Shown piece by piece: positions 1 to 7,986 of a DNA stretch of 11,889 nucleotides. Within the stretch, counting starts at the first letter, position 1; every line of letters starts with the position of its first letter. Source of the stretch: Bacteroidia bacterium (lineage in GTDB: Bacteria > Bacteroidota > Bacteroidia > JAESSM01 > NORP286); NCBI GenBank assembly GCA_016764115.1, contig JAESSM010000218.1, forward strand, positions 1 to 11,889, written 5' to 3'. Below the pieces are notes generated by a model. It was not told the DNA's origin. It made no database searches and worked only from the letters and a program-made list of their open reading frames with translations. A program made the position numbers and the translations under genes.

Positions 1-1
1 T

Positions 2-175
2 CGGTATGGATCAGATTATTTGAACATGGTGGATGAAGAAAACCGATATGCACATGCTGAATTATATAATGATTATGGATACTTAGATAGTGATATAAAG
101 TTAAGCTATCATAGTATTACGTTGGGATACTCCAGAACCATTATTTACAAATTTAAAGATAAATTCAACCAGTAG
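2..175 (+). CDS. C-terminal end of a probable outer-membrane beta-barrel protein (5' end outside window)
   Basis: Only the last 57 codons are visible, open from the window edge to a TAG stop. The end of the protein alternates hydrophobic and polar residues and includes the segment DIKLSYHSITLGYS followed by YKFKDKF, as expected for the last strands of a beta-barrel. The next gene ends in a similar way (DIVLGY, then LNFNLG, then DFK), so the two may be tandem paralogues. Only five bases separate this stop from the next gene, so the two are very likely co-transcribed. The family cannot be named from so short a piece, and the outer-membrane location is inferred from the strand pattern and the neighbour. 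Confidence 0.6.
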   Translation, partial: RYGSDYLNMVDEENRYAHAELYNDYGYLDSDIKLSYHSITLGYSRTIIYKFKDKFNQ

Positions 176-180
176 TTCTT

Positions 181-1214
181 GTGAATAATAGAGCTCTCGT
201 TTTTTATATGGTATTTATTTGCAACAGTTCGTATGCTCAATTCAATTGCAATACAGCATTTACTGATGCCTTAAAATTTTATGAAGAAGCGAGATTCGAT
301 ACAGTAATCAGGATTCTTAATAAAGTACTCTTTCTTTGCAAGCCTGAAAAGGAAGTAAAAAGTAATGTTTTAAAATACTTATCTGATAGTTATTTTCAAA
401 TTGACGATATCACAAAAGGTAACCATTTTTTGAAAGAATTCTATTCGAAAAACCCATTTTACGAAGCTAACGTATCTTCAGACCCCGAATTATTCATTGG
501 ACAGATTGAAAAATATCATACAGAGCCTAGGTTGTATCTGGGGTTTCATTTGGGGTTTTTAATAATATTTTTGGTAGAGTAACGAGAGCATATGATTTTG
601 ATAATTCAATTGCATATGACAATTCTATCAAACAGCTACAATACTGGGAAATTACACTTCGCACTCAAAGGTATTTCTATAACAAGTTTTCTGGTAATTA
701 TAATTTTTCTCGTAGTCTTGACGCGGATATCGGAATTTATAGTTTCTCCTCATCTTCATATAAGGTTGATTCTTTAACTTACAAATTTTCCGAAGGTAAT
801 ACTGTTTTTAGAGAACTCTTTTATCTTGGATATACAGTGCCAGTAGGAAAATATTTCTTAACTCCCACTCTGGGACTTTACCTTGCAGTTCACGGCTTTA
901 TAAAACCAGCGTGGGCTGAAATGCAAATATATAACGAAAACTCTACTGCAACTGAAATATTTGCTATACCAAACCATTATCGAACAGGACTGCGTCATGG
1001 TGGTTTAGTTGGGTTAGAAGCCGAATATCGCAAAGCCAGATTTATATTTTTTATAAATACCATATATAAGCATGACTTCACAAATTATCTAAAAAAGCGC
1101 TATAGGGCTTCCTTTCCAGAATGGTATTACACAGAAAACGATATAGTTCTTGGTTATTTAAACTTTAATCTTGGTGTTAAATTAATTAGGGATTTTAAAG
1201 CAGTGAGTAATTAA
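181..1214 (+). pseudogene. Secreted helical-repeat plus outer-membrane beta-barrel protein, interrupted by a -1 frameshift
   Basis: The gene begins at a GTG; the only other in-frame choices after the upstream stop at 160-162 are an ATT at 163 or an ATG at 208, and the latter would remove most of the signal peptide. The N-terminus is a signal peptide with probable cleavage after SSYA and before QFNC. About 90 mainly helical residues resembling a TPR pair follow (ALKFYEEARFDTVIRILNK, then YLSDSYFQIDD). The first frame stops at 580-582, but another frame is open from 531 to the TAA at 1212-1214 and encodes a barrel-like segment with many aromatic residues ending LNFNLGVKLIRDF. Together they would give about 344 residues with one base restored. 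Bacteroidota commonly encode helical-repeat proteins fused to a small barrel. Either the gene is truly broken or the base was lost in sequencing. A 37-base gap leads to the STAND genes in the same direction. Confidence 0.72.
531..580 (+). other. Frameshift interval in the barrel gene
   Basis: The upstream frame is open until the TAA at 580-582, and the frame used downstream is open only from 531 because a TAG lies at 528-530. The break must therefore fall between these points. Adding one G to either GGGG run (540-543 or 552-555) restores a smooth barrel strand, giving RLYLGVSFGVFNN or RLYLGFHLGVFNN. No canonical X XXY YYZ slippery heptamer is in frame here, so loss of one base in a homopolymer is more likely than programmed frameshifting. 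Confidence 0.7.
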
Positions 1215-1251
1215 CTAATTTTTTTATAGATAAAAACAATCAGTAATTCTA

Positions 1252-4200
1252 ATGAATTCCCCCTTCAAATTCCTCGACTCTTACACCAAAGAAGACAAAG
1301 ACATCTTCTTTGGCAGGGATAAGGAAATAGAAGAACTTTATTCGAAGGTTTTTGAGAGTAAACTCATATTGGTTTATGGTGCTTCGGGAACGGGTAAATC
1401 CAGTTTGATCAATTGTGGATTGGCTAATAAATTTGAAGATTCTGATTGGCTGCCGGTTTCGGTAAGGCGAGGTGAGAATGTTCTTCAATCTTTAAAGAGT
1501 AGTATTGAATCTATCGCCATCACCCGTGTAAAGCCAAAGACATCTATTAAGAAATCTATTACCTCACTTTATTTAGATCATTTCAAACCCATCTATTTGA
1601 TCTTTGATCAATTTGAAGAACTGTTCATATTTGGAGATGATGAGGAAAAGATAGGTTTAATTAATGAGATCTCGGATATTGTTAATGAAGAGATACAGTG
1701 CAAATTTATTTTCATAATCAGGGAAGAATATTTAGCGAATTTAACAGATTACGAGATCGTGATCCCTTCCTTTTTTGAAAACCGAATTCGTATCGAAAGA
1801 ATGACCAGGACCAATGCAGGAGAATGTATAGCCGGTCCGTGTAAAGTTCATGGAATTACTATTGAGAAAGGATTTGAAGAAAATTTGCTCAAAAAACTTA
1901 GTCCTGAAAAATCTGAGATTGAGCTTACCTATTTGCAGGTATTTTTAGATAAACTTTATAGAAAGTCTTTAGAAAGAAATTCAGGAAATGGTCAAAGTAC
2001 GGAATTTACCAATGCAATGCTCGGAGACATTGGAAGAGTTGGCGACATACTATCTGAGTTTTTAGAAGAACAAATATCCAACCTGAAAGACTCAGAAGCC
2101 GGGCTGACAGTTTTGAAAGGTTTTGTTTCCCTTCAAGGAACTAAACGCCAAATCGGGATTGATGAGATCGAAGAATTTACAAAAACTTTAGGTAAAGAAA
2201 TTCCGAGTGAAACTATTGAAAGTAATATTCACCAGTTTGTTGATCTGCGAATTCTTAAAGACAAGGATGAAAACGGGAAGTATGAATTACGTCATGACAG
2301 TCTTGCACGAAAGATCTATGAAAAGATCACTGTGATTGAAAAGGAACTTCTTGAAGTAAGGCAATTTTTAACCAATAGCTACAATGAATATGATAAAAGG
2401 GGGATTTTATTAAGAGAAGATGATCTGAATTATATAGCCCCTTATAAGAACAAACTATTATTAAACAGAAGTATAATTGGCTTCATTAATGAGAGTCAAA
2501 AAGCCATAGACTCAAGGAAGAAAAGAAAGAGAAGAGGTGTAATATTCTTAATGTCAGGACTTATAGTTGTTCTATCAGCATTTGCTTACTTTAATTTTCA
2601 GGAGAGAAAAAAAGCAGAAGAGATGCAACAAATTGCAGAAGATCTTGCAAAAGAAGCGCAGATGTCAAAGAACAATGCAGATATAGCAAGTAATGCAGCT
2701 TCAAAAGCTCAAGCTAACGCTGAAGTAAGTAAAAAGGACGCTTTTTTAGCGTTAGATGAAGCTAATATTGCCAATATCCAGGCCCGGGAAGCAGAATCAA
2801 GAGCATTACACCTAAAGGGAATTGCAGAACTAAAAGGACAATTCGCGCTAGATCAGCAAAAACAGGCCATCAAAAGCAAAGAAGAAGCTCTTGAACAAAA
2901 GAAGATTGCAGAATCTGAACGTAATAGAGCGTTAGGATTACATAAGCTTTCCCAGGCAGGTCAATTAGCAACAGTTGCACTGTTTAATGAGAAAATTGAT
3001 CCTATGGTAAGGTTTAGATTGGCCGAAGCTGCATATAATCTTGACCCATCCATATTGGCCATCGAAGCATTATATGATGCCTATAATAAACCCAATTTTC
3101 ACCAGACAATTAGAGGTCATACAAAATGGTTGAATGATGTAAGTTTTTCTTCAGATGGAAAGTATATCTTATCGGCATCAGGTGATAATACCTCCAGGTT
3201 ATGGACAAGTGAAGGAAAGGAGCTTTTAATTCTTAATCACAACAAGCGCGTAGAATCAGCAACTTTTTCCAATGATGATAAATACCTCTTAACAGCTTCA
3301 TGGGATTCAACAGTTGTGGTTTGGAATTGGGAAGGAAATAAAATTATAACTCTTAAGCATAATGGCAAGGTCAATGATGCAAATTTTTCTCCTGATAATT
3401 CTCAAATAGTGACTGCCTCAAGTGATAATATAGCTACAATATGGGATATCAAAGGAAACAAGATAAGAGAAATAGTAGGACATACTGCTGATGTGATCTC
3501 GTCCCAATTTTCAAATGATGGAACAAGAATACTGACGTGCTCATACGATGTAACTATACGAATCTGGGATCTGGAAGGAAATCAAATCAAAAAAATGAAA
3601 TCAGGATATGATTTGGGAAGATCAGCAGCATATGCTAATAAAAGTGATAAAATTACTGCAGCATCTTTAAGCAATCAAGCGTTTGTAATAAATTCAAATG
3701 GTAATTTCGAAACTAGGTTTGATGAAGTTTCGGCACAAGTATATAGCTCAGAGTTTTCGCCTGATGATAAATTAATTGTAACAGGTACATCTGATGGAAT
3801 GGTTAAAATTTGGGATGTGAACGGAGAACTTTTAAATACTTTTTTGGGACACTCCGGTGGAGTAAGGGCTGCAAAATTTAGTAGTGACGGGAAGAAAGTA
3901 ATCAGTGCCGGAGGAGACAATACAATTAGAATTTGGAATGTAAACGAAAATAGCTCAGTGATCATAAATGAGGGAAAATCAATACGGAGGATAGTAATTG
4001 CGGATGACGGGAAGCACCTTCTAACAGCTTCTGGAAGTTATACCAAGGGGCAATCGATTCATGTATGGGGGATTAATGGAAAATTAGTGAGCAAGATCAA
4101 AGAGAATAACCCTGTTGTAGATTTATTGAAATTCCTACCAAACAATCAAATCATTACTTCATCATCTCAAATTAATAGTTCAGGAGGTCGTATGTATCGC

Positions 4201-5205
4201 TTAAAAGGTGCTAAAGGCAAAAAAGTGAAGCACATAAACAAACCCTCTTTTAGTCAAGGATATATCAATATAAATAACCTCAATGGAGATAAGATACAAA
4301 CGATCAAAGACCATGATAAGTCTGTAACAAAATTTGCATTTTCAGGTGACAAAAAATATATGATATCCAGTTCAAGAGATAAAACAATTAGAATTTGGGA
4401 CTCTAATTGGATCCAGCAAGCAATTGTTAATCATGATTATCAGCGAATCTTAGCAGTTGAATTCATGAGTGATGATCAGGAGTTTTGTCTTGTATCAAGA
4501 GCTGGACGGGTAATTACCATAAAGAATTTAGAAGGAGGAACATTCCAAACACAAACAGATGAGGGAGGTGCCCCAATTATAGCATTATATATTGCATACT
4601 ATAATCTTAAAGGTGATTTTTTAAGGAAGCAGACTATAGAATTGGAATATATCCCAAGGTCTGTAGAACTTTCACCTGATAAAACATTTTGGGTTGTAAA
4701 TCAAGCACATGGTAATTTTTCAGCCTTTGATATGAATGGGAATCGAACGGGGCTATTCCCTGGTGAATATGAAGAATATTTTGACATGAAAATTTCACCC
4801 AACAGTAAGTTTGTTTTGACTTTTGGATTACATGATAACTTTGTTTCAGTTTGGTCAAGAGATGGAGATTTATTAATGGAGTTAAGAGGGCATACTGAAC
4901 AGATCAGAGATGTAGGAATTTCTCCAGATTCTAAATTTATAGTAACAGGATCTGTCGATAATACTGTTAGAGTTTGGAATATGGAAGGAATCGAGCTATA
5001 TGTTTACAAACAACATCAAGATGAAATTGATATTGTTCAATTTACAAAAGATGGTAATTATATAGTATCAGCTTCAGGAGATAATGAAATACATGTTTGG
5101 CCAAGTAGGCCAGAGGTAATTTTAAAATTAGTTAATGAAGATAAAATAAGAGGTATTATACCTAAGCTTACTGAAGAACAATTGGTTAAATATGGACTTA
5201 ACTAA
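1252..5205 (+). CDS. Membrane-anchored STAND NTPase (nSTAND1) with coiled-coil stalk and double WD40 propeller
   Basis: A signal-transduction ATPase of the STAND class, 1317 aa. Residues 1-360 form an nSTAND1-like NTPase: FFGRDKEIEEL at the entrance (19-29), Walker A GASGTGKS (43-50), Walker B YLIFDQFEE (115-123), a likely sensor Arg in IIREEY (R157), and the RHDSLA motif (347-352) that closes this module in the family. A basic stretch (RKKRKRR, 422-428) precedes one hydrophobic helix (429-449), predicting the ATPase in the cytosol and the rest outside. An Ala-rich, charged coiled coil follows (about 450-570), then a DP...LAEAAY helix (583-595) seen in WD40-bearing relatives. About 15 WD40-like units (617-1286) suit two seven-bladed propellers; early units are canonical, later ones degenerate. 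No catalytic effector domain is visible. The next gene starts six bases downstream and is a paralogue. STAND proteins usually switch by ligand-driven oligomerisation; the ligand and output here are unknown. Confidence 0.9.
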   Translation: MNSPFKFLDSYTKEDKDIFFGRDKEIEELYSKVFESKLILVYGASGTGKSSLINCGLANKFEDSDWLPVSVRRGENVLQSLKSSIESIAITRVKPKTSIKKSITSLYLDHFKPIYLIFDQFEELFIFGDDEEKIGLINEISDIVNEEIQCKFIFIIREEYLANLTDYEIVIPSFFENRIRIERMTRTNAGECIAGPCKVHGITIEKGFEENLLKKLSPEKSEIELTYLQVFLDKLYRKSLERNSGNGQSTEFTNAMLGDIGRVGDILSEFLEEQISNLKDSEAGLTVLKGFVSLQGTKRQIGIDEIEEFTKTLGKEIPSETIESNIHQFVDLRILKDKDENGKYELRHDSLARKIYEKITVIEKELLEVRQFLTNSYNEYDKRGILLREDDLNYIAPYKNKLLLNRSIIGFINESQKAIDSRKKRKRRGVIFLMSGLIVVLSAFAYFNFQERKKAEEMQQIAEDLAKEAQMSKNNADIASNAASKAQANAEVSKKDAFLALDEANIANIQAREAESRALHLKGIAELKGQFALDQQKQAIKSKEEALEQKKIAESERNRALGLHKLSQAGQLATVALFNEKIDPMVRFRLAEAAYNLDPSILAIEALYDAYNKPNFHQTIRGHTKWLNDVSFSSDGKYILSASGDNTSRLWTSEGKELLILNHNKRVESATFSNDDKYLLTASWDSTVVVWNWEGNKIITLKHNGKVNDANFSPDNSQIVTASSDNIATIWDIKGNKIREIVGHTADVISSQFSNDGTRILTCSYDVTIRIWDLEGNQIKKMKSGYDLGRSAAYANKSDKITAASLSNQAFVINSNGNFETRFDEVSAQVYSSEFSPDDKLIVTGTSDGMVKIWDVNGELLNTFLGHSGGVRAAKFSSDGKKVISAGGDNTIRIWNVNENSSVIINEGKSIRRIVIADDGKHLLTASGSYTKGQSIHVWGINGKLVSKIKENNPVVDLLKFLPNNQIITSSSQINSSGGRMYRLKGAKGKKVKHINKPSFSQGYININNLNGDKIQTIKDHDKSVTKFAFSGDKKYMISSSRDKTIRIWDSNWIQQAIVNHDYQRILAVEFMSDDQEFCLVSRAGRVITIKNLEGGTFQTQTDEGGAPIIALYIAYYNLKGDFLRKQTIELEYIPRSVELSPDKTFWVVNQAHGNFSAFDMNGNRTGLFPGEYEEYFDMKISPNSKFVLTFGLHDNFVSVWSRDGDLLMELRGHTEQIRDVGISPDSKFIVTGSVDNTVRVWNMEGIELYVYKQHQDEIDIVQFTKDGNYIVSASGDNEIHVWPSRPEVILKLVNEDKIRGIIPKLTEEQLVKYGLN
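1285..1310 (+). repeat. 26-bp perfect direct repeat shared with the second STAND gene (partner 5248-5273)
   Basis: These bases encode TKEDKDIFF in both STAND genes and are identical over 26 bases. The flanking codons differ silently: seven of the nine codons for PFKFLDSYT just upstream use different synonyms. Both sit at matching positions of the NTPase domain. This is a short tract of nucleotide identity inside a protein-level duplication, not a mobile element. Confidence 0.8.
3100..5109 (+). repeat. WD40 repeat array (about 15 units) of the first STAND protein
   Basis: Units of roughly 40 codons recur, each with an FSxDxKxIxTASxDxTxRIW core followed by a short turn such as EGN or NGE. GH dipeptides mark several blade starts (near residues 622, 667-708 and 875), and the last blade ends at HVWPSR. 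Units 1-4, 6-7, 10 and 13-15 are easy to recognise. Units 5, 8, 9, 11 and 12 are divergent, and unit 9 carries a long basic insertion (KGAKGKKVKH). Fourteen blades would make two propellers; the fifteenth may be a misjudged boundary or a shared closing strand. Confidence 0.75.
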
Positions 5206-5211
5206 TTAACC

Positions 5212-7986
5212 ATGAATAAAAGTCCTTTTAAATTTCTAGATAGTTATACCAAAGAAGACAAAGACATCTTCTTCGGACGTGATAAGGAAATTGAGGAACT
5301 GTATTCCAAGGTTTTTGAGAGTAAGATACTGCTGGTTTATGGGATTTCGGGTACGGGTAAATCCAGCTTAATTAATTGCGGTTTGGCCAACAAGTTTGAA
5401 GAGTCTGATTGGTTGCCGGTGCATGTGAGGAGAGGTAGTAATATGTTGCAATCTGTATCTGAAACTGTCAGTAATTTAGCAATAACTCCACTCAAACCTA
5501 ATAGCTCTTTACACGAGTCTATCAAATCATTATACCTCGATCATTTTAAACCGATCTACCTCATTTTTGACCAGTTTGAAGAGCTTTTCATTTTTGGAAA
5601 TAAATTTGAAAAGGAAGAATTCAGCAAAGAGATAAAAGAAGTTGTTGAGTCTGACCTGCAGTGCAAATTGCTATTTGTGATGCGTGAGGAATATCTGGCG
5701 GGAATCACTGAATTTGAACGGGTGATCCCCACCTTCCTTGAAAACAGGATCCGTATTGAAAAAATGGCAAGGTCCAACGCTAAAGATGCAATTGAGGGTC
5801 CCTGCAAGGTGCATGATATTGTTGTTGAAGATGGTTTTGCAGATGCATTGCTTGATAAACTGAGCCCTGACAACACTGAGGTCGAATTGACTTATTTACA
5901 GGTTTTTCTAGATAAAATATTTAAAACCACAACTTCAAAAAACCCTGATAAACTTGAATTCAACAATTCTATTCTTGATCAATTAGGAGATGTCAGTGAT
6001 TTACTGGGAAATTTTTTAGAAGAGCAGATCAATGAACTGGACGATCCTGATTCAGGTCTGGTTATGTTAAAATCTTTTGTTTCAGTTAAAGGTACCAAAA
6101 GGCAAATTACTGAAGAAGAGGTTGCTGATTTCAGCAAAACTTTAGGTAAGAACGTAGATGAGGAGACTATTAATGAATATATTCAAAAATTTGTAACGCT
6201 TAGAATACTAAGGGATAAAGATACAAGTGGGAGGTATGAATTGAGGCATGATAGTTTAGCTGAAAAGATATATGAGAAAATAACAATTGTAGAAAAAGAA
6301 CTGCTTGAAATTGGTAATTTCATTGAAAACGCCTTTAGCAATTACGAGAAGAGAAACATATTACTGAATGAAAGAGACTTAAAATACATTGACGCTTTTC
6401 AAGGAAAGCTGTTTCTGAATAATAGATTAAAAATATTTATTAAGAAGAGCCAGGATGTAATTTATAATAGAAAAAGAGCTTTAAAAAGAGTGACATACCT
6501 TGCTGTTAGTATGTTTTTAACGATGTTGTTCGGTGTAGGATATTTTGGAATTAAGAAAATGTATGATACAACTGCGTCAGATTTAGCGATAGAAGCTCTA
6601 TTTCTAAATGATCGTGATCCTGCTGCAAGTCTTGATAAAGCAATTGCCGCATATGACATTGAACCTACCGATATAACAAAAAAGGCAATATTTGAAGCAT
6701 TTTTTGCTTTATCAGATAAATTCCAAAAAGATACTTCACAAAGTACAAATCCTATTAAATCTATTTTTGATTTTACTCCTTGTGATGCACAAATTTTATC
6801 GGCAAAGTATTCAACTGATGGTACCTTAATTTATGGCCATTTAGCGGATACTTCGATAAAAATATGGTCTAATAAGGGAAAAGAACTAATTACATTAGTA
6901 GGTAATCAATCCCCGGTTATAGCAGTAAATATTTCACCAGATAATCAGTTTATTGCTTCAATTGATGAAGATCATATGGCTTATGTTTGGAAAACTTCAG
7001 GTGCAATAATTTGTTCAATAAAAGTTCAGTTTGATCCGATCAATACAAATAACATTGTAGGGTTCTCACCAGATGGGAAGTACTTTACCTTTCTTCAGGA
7101 TAACAATGCTGTTTTAATCACAGATAATTCCGGAAAAAAAATACAATTATTACAGGGACATACAGCACCTGTTACAAGTGCTACATTTTCAAACTTTTTC
7201 AATAGACATTCACAATTAACCAGAACTATTGCAAAAGGATACAATGCGGATCTATCAAATATGATCTATCTTCTAGCTACCACCTCTAAAGACAGTTCTG
7301 CAATCATTTGGTACTATAACCATAATGAGTCCGCTTTTCAAGAGTATATCCGATGTGAAGATCATGAAGGAGTGGTATGGTCTGCAAAATTTCCTGCAAG
7401 TGGTAAATATTTGTTAACAACCTGTGATGATGCAATTTTTAGGATATTTGATTTGAATGGAAAACTTCATATTGAAAGGCAAGGTGTTTCTAAGCACTTG
7501 GTAAGGCGGGAGTACTTTCAAAGGCCAATTTGTAACGCGCAATTTGCTATGAATGAAAAGGCAATAATATTAACTACTTATTCAACCAGTACAAAAGATC
7601 ATGAAAAGGGTATAAGGTTCAGCCAGAGATTTGCTTTTACTGGAATGTATACCAAAAGAAAATTAATAGTTTTTAGCTGGGGCTGGGACTCTGACACGCT
7701 ATTTTCGTTTGTCGATTTATCACCAAATGAAAATTATGCGGTCCTTACTGTATTTGGTGATGATGTTACTATATTATTGACTGATAATGGATTCAGTATT
7801 AAAACCTTTCATGGTATACAACCTCACTTTTCTAGAGACGGTAATTATTTGTTATGTATAGATGGTAACAAGCTCAACTTATTTGTTGCTAACGAAAAAG
7901 AGATATTCAGATTGGTAAATGAAGAAAAAATATTTGACAACCTTAGTAGTTCCAAATACTATTATGATGATTGGTACTTATTTTAA
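5212..7986 (+). CDS. Membrane-anchored STAND NTPase (nSTAND1) with a single degenerate WD40 propeller
   Basis: A 924-aa paralogue of the preceding protein. The NTPase carries GISGTGKS (44-51), YLIFDQFEE (116-124), VMREEY with a candidate sensor Arg (R158), and RHDSLA (345-350). Basic residues (NRKRALKR) precede one transmembrane helix (about 427-447), so the ATPase is predicted cytosolic and the C-terminus periplasmic. Unlike its neighbour it has almost no stalk: only about 21 residues separate the membrane helix from the DP...AIAAY helix (469-480). Residues from about 520 to 900 hold seven or eight weak WD40 units, clearest at ISPDNQFIAS, FSPDGKYF and FPASGKYLLTT, two of them with long insertions, consistent with one propeller. 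The tail repeats the LVNE-x-KI motif of the neighbour. The ATG lies six bases after the previous stop, so the two are co-transcribed and may be translationally coupled. The 3' end overlaps the convergent gene by nine bases. Function unknown. Confidence 0.9.
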   Translation: MNKSPFKFLDSYTKEDKDIFFGRDKEIEELYSKVFESKILLVYGISGTGKSSLINCGLANKFEESDWLPVHVRRGSNMLQSVSETVSNLAITPLKPNSSLHESIKSLYLDHFKPIYLIFDQFEELFIFGNKFEKEEFSKEIKEVVESDLQCKLLFVMREEYLAGITEFERVIPTFLENRIRIEKMARSNAKDAIEGPCKVHDIVVEDGFADALLDKLSPDNTEVELTYLQVFLDKIFKTTTSKNPDKLEFNNSILDQLGDVSDLLGNFLEEQINELDDPDSGLVMLKSFVSVKGTKRQITEEEVADFSKTLGKNVDEETINEYIQKFVTLRILRDKDTSGRYELRHDSLAEKIYEKITIVEKELLEIGNFIENAFSNYEKRNILLNERDLKYIDAFQGKLFLNNRLKIFIKKSQDVIYNRKRALKRVTYLAVSMFLTMLFGVGYFGIKKMYDTTASDLAIEALFLNDRDPAASLDKAIAAYDIEPTDITKKAIFEAFFALSDKFQKDTSQSTNPIKSIFDFTPCDAQILSAKYSTDGTLIYGHLADTSIKIWSNKGKELITLVGNQSPVIAVNISPDNQFIASIDEDHMAYVWKTSGAIICSIKVQFDPINTNNIVGFSPDGKYFTFLQDNNAVLITDNSGKKIQLLQGHTAPVTSATFSNFFNRHSQLTRTIAKGYNADLSNMIYLLATTSKDSSAIIWYYNHNESAFQEYIRCEDHEGVVWSAKFPASGKYLLTTCDDAIFRIFDLNGKLHIERQGVSKHLVRREYFQRPICNAQFAMNEKAIILTTYSTSTKDHEKGIRFSQRFAFTGMYTKRKLIVFSWGWDSDTLFSFVDLSPNENYAVLTVFGDDVTILLTDNGFSIKTFHGIQPHFSRDGNYLLCIDGNKLNLFVANEKEIFRLVNEEKIFDNLSSSKYYYDDWYLF

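Noticed and set aside
531..580. Programmed -1 ribosomal frameshift
   Set aside because: No in-frame X XXY YYZ heptamer is present. GGG could slip onto GGG in the P site, but the A-site codon would mismatch, and no stimulatory hairpin is obvious.
592..777. 61-aa ORF starting at ATG 592
   Set aside because: It lies in the abandoned frame of the broken barrel gene, while the coherent barrel sequence is in another frame over the same bases.
837..1214. Separate 125-aa gene starting at GTG 837
   Set aside because: The same frame is open back to 531 and encodes continuous barrel-like strands, so this is the 3' part of the frameshifted gene rather than a new start.
3100..5109. CRISPR-like or satellite DNA repeats
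   Set aside because: The periodicity of about 120 bases comes from WD40 blades in an open frame; the DNA copies are poorly conserved and there are no spacers.
1252..7986. Calling the STAND pair an Avs-type antiphage system
   Set aside because: No nuclease, TIR, protease or other effector domain is fused or adjacent, and the predicted membrane topology differs from known cytosolic Avs proteins. It stays a hypothesis only.
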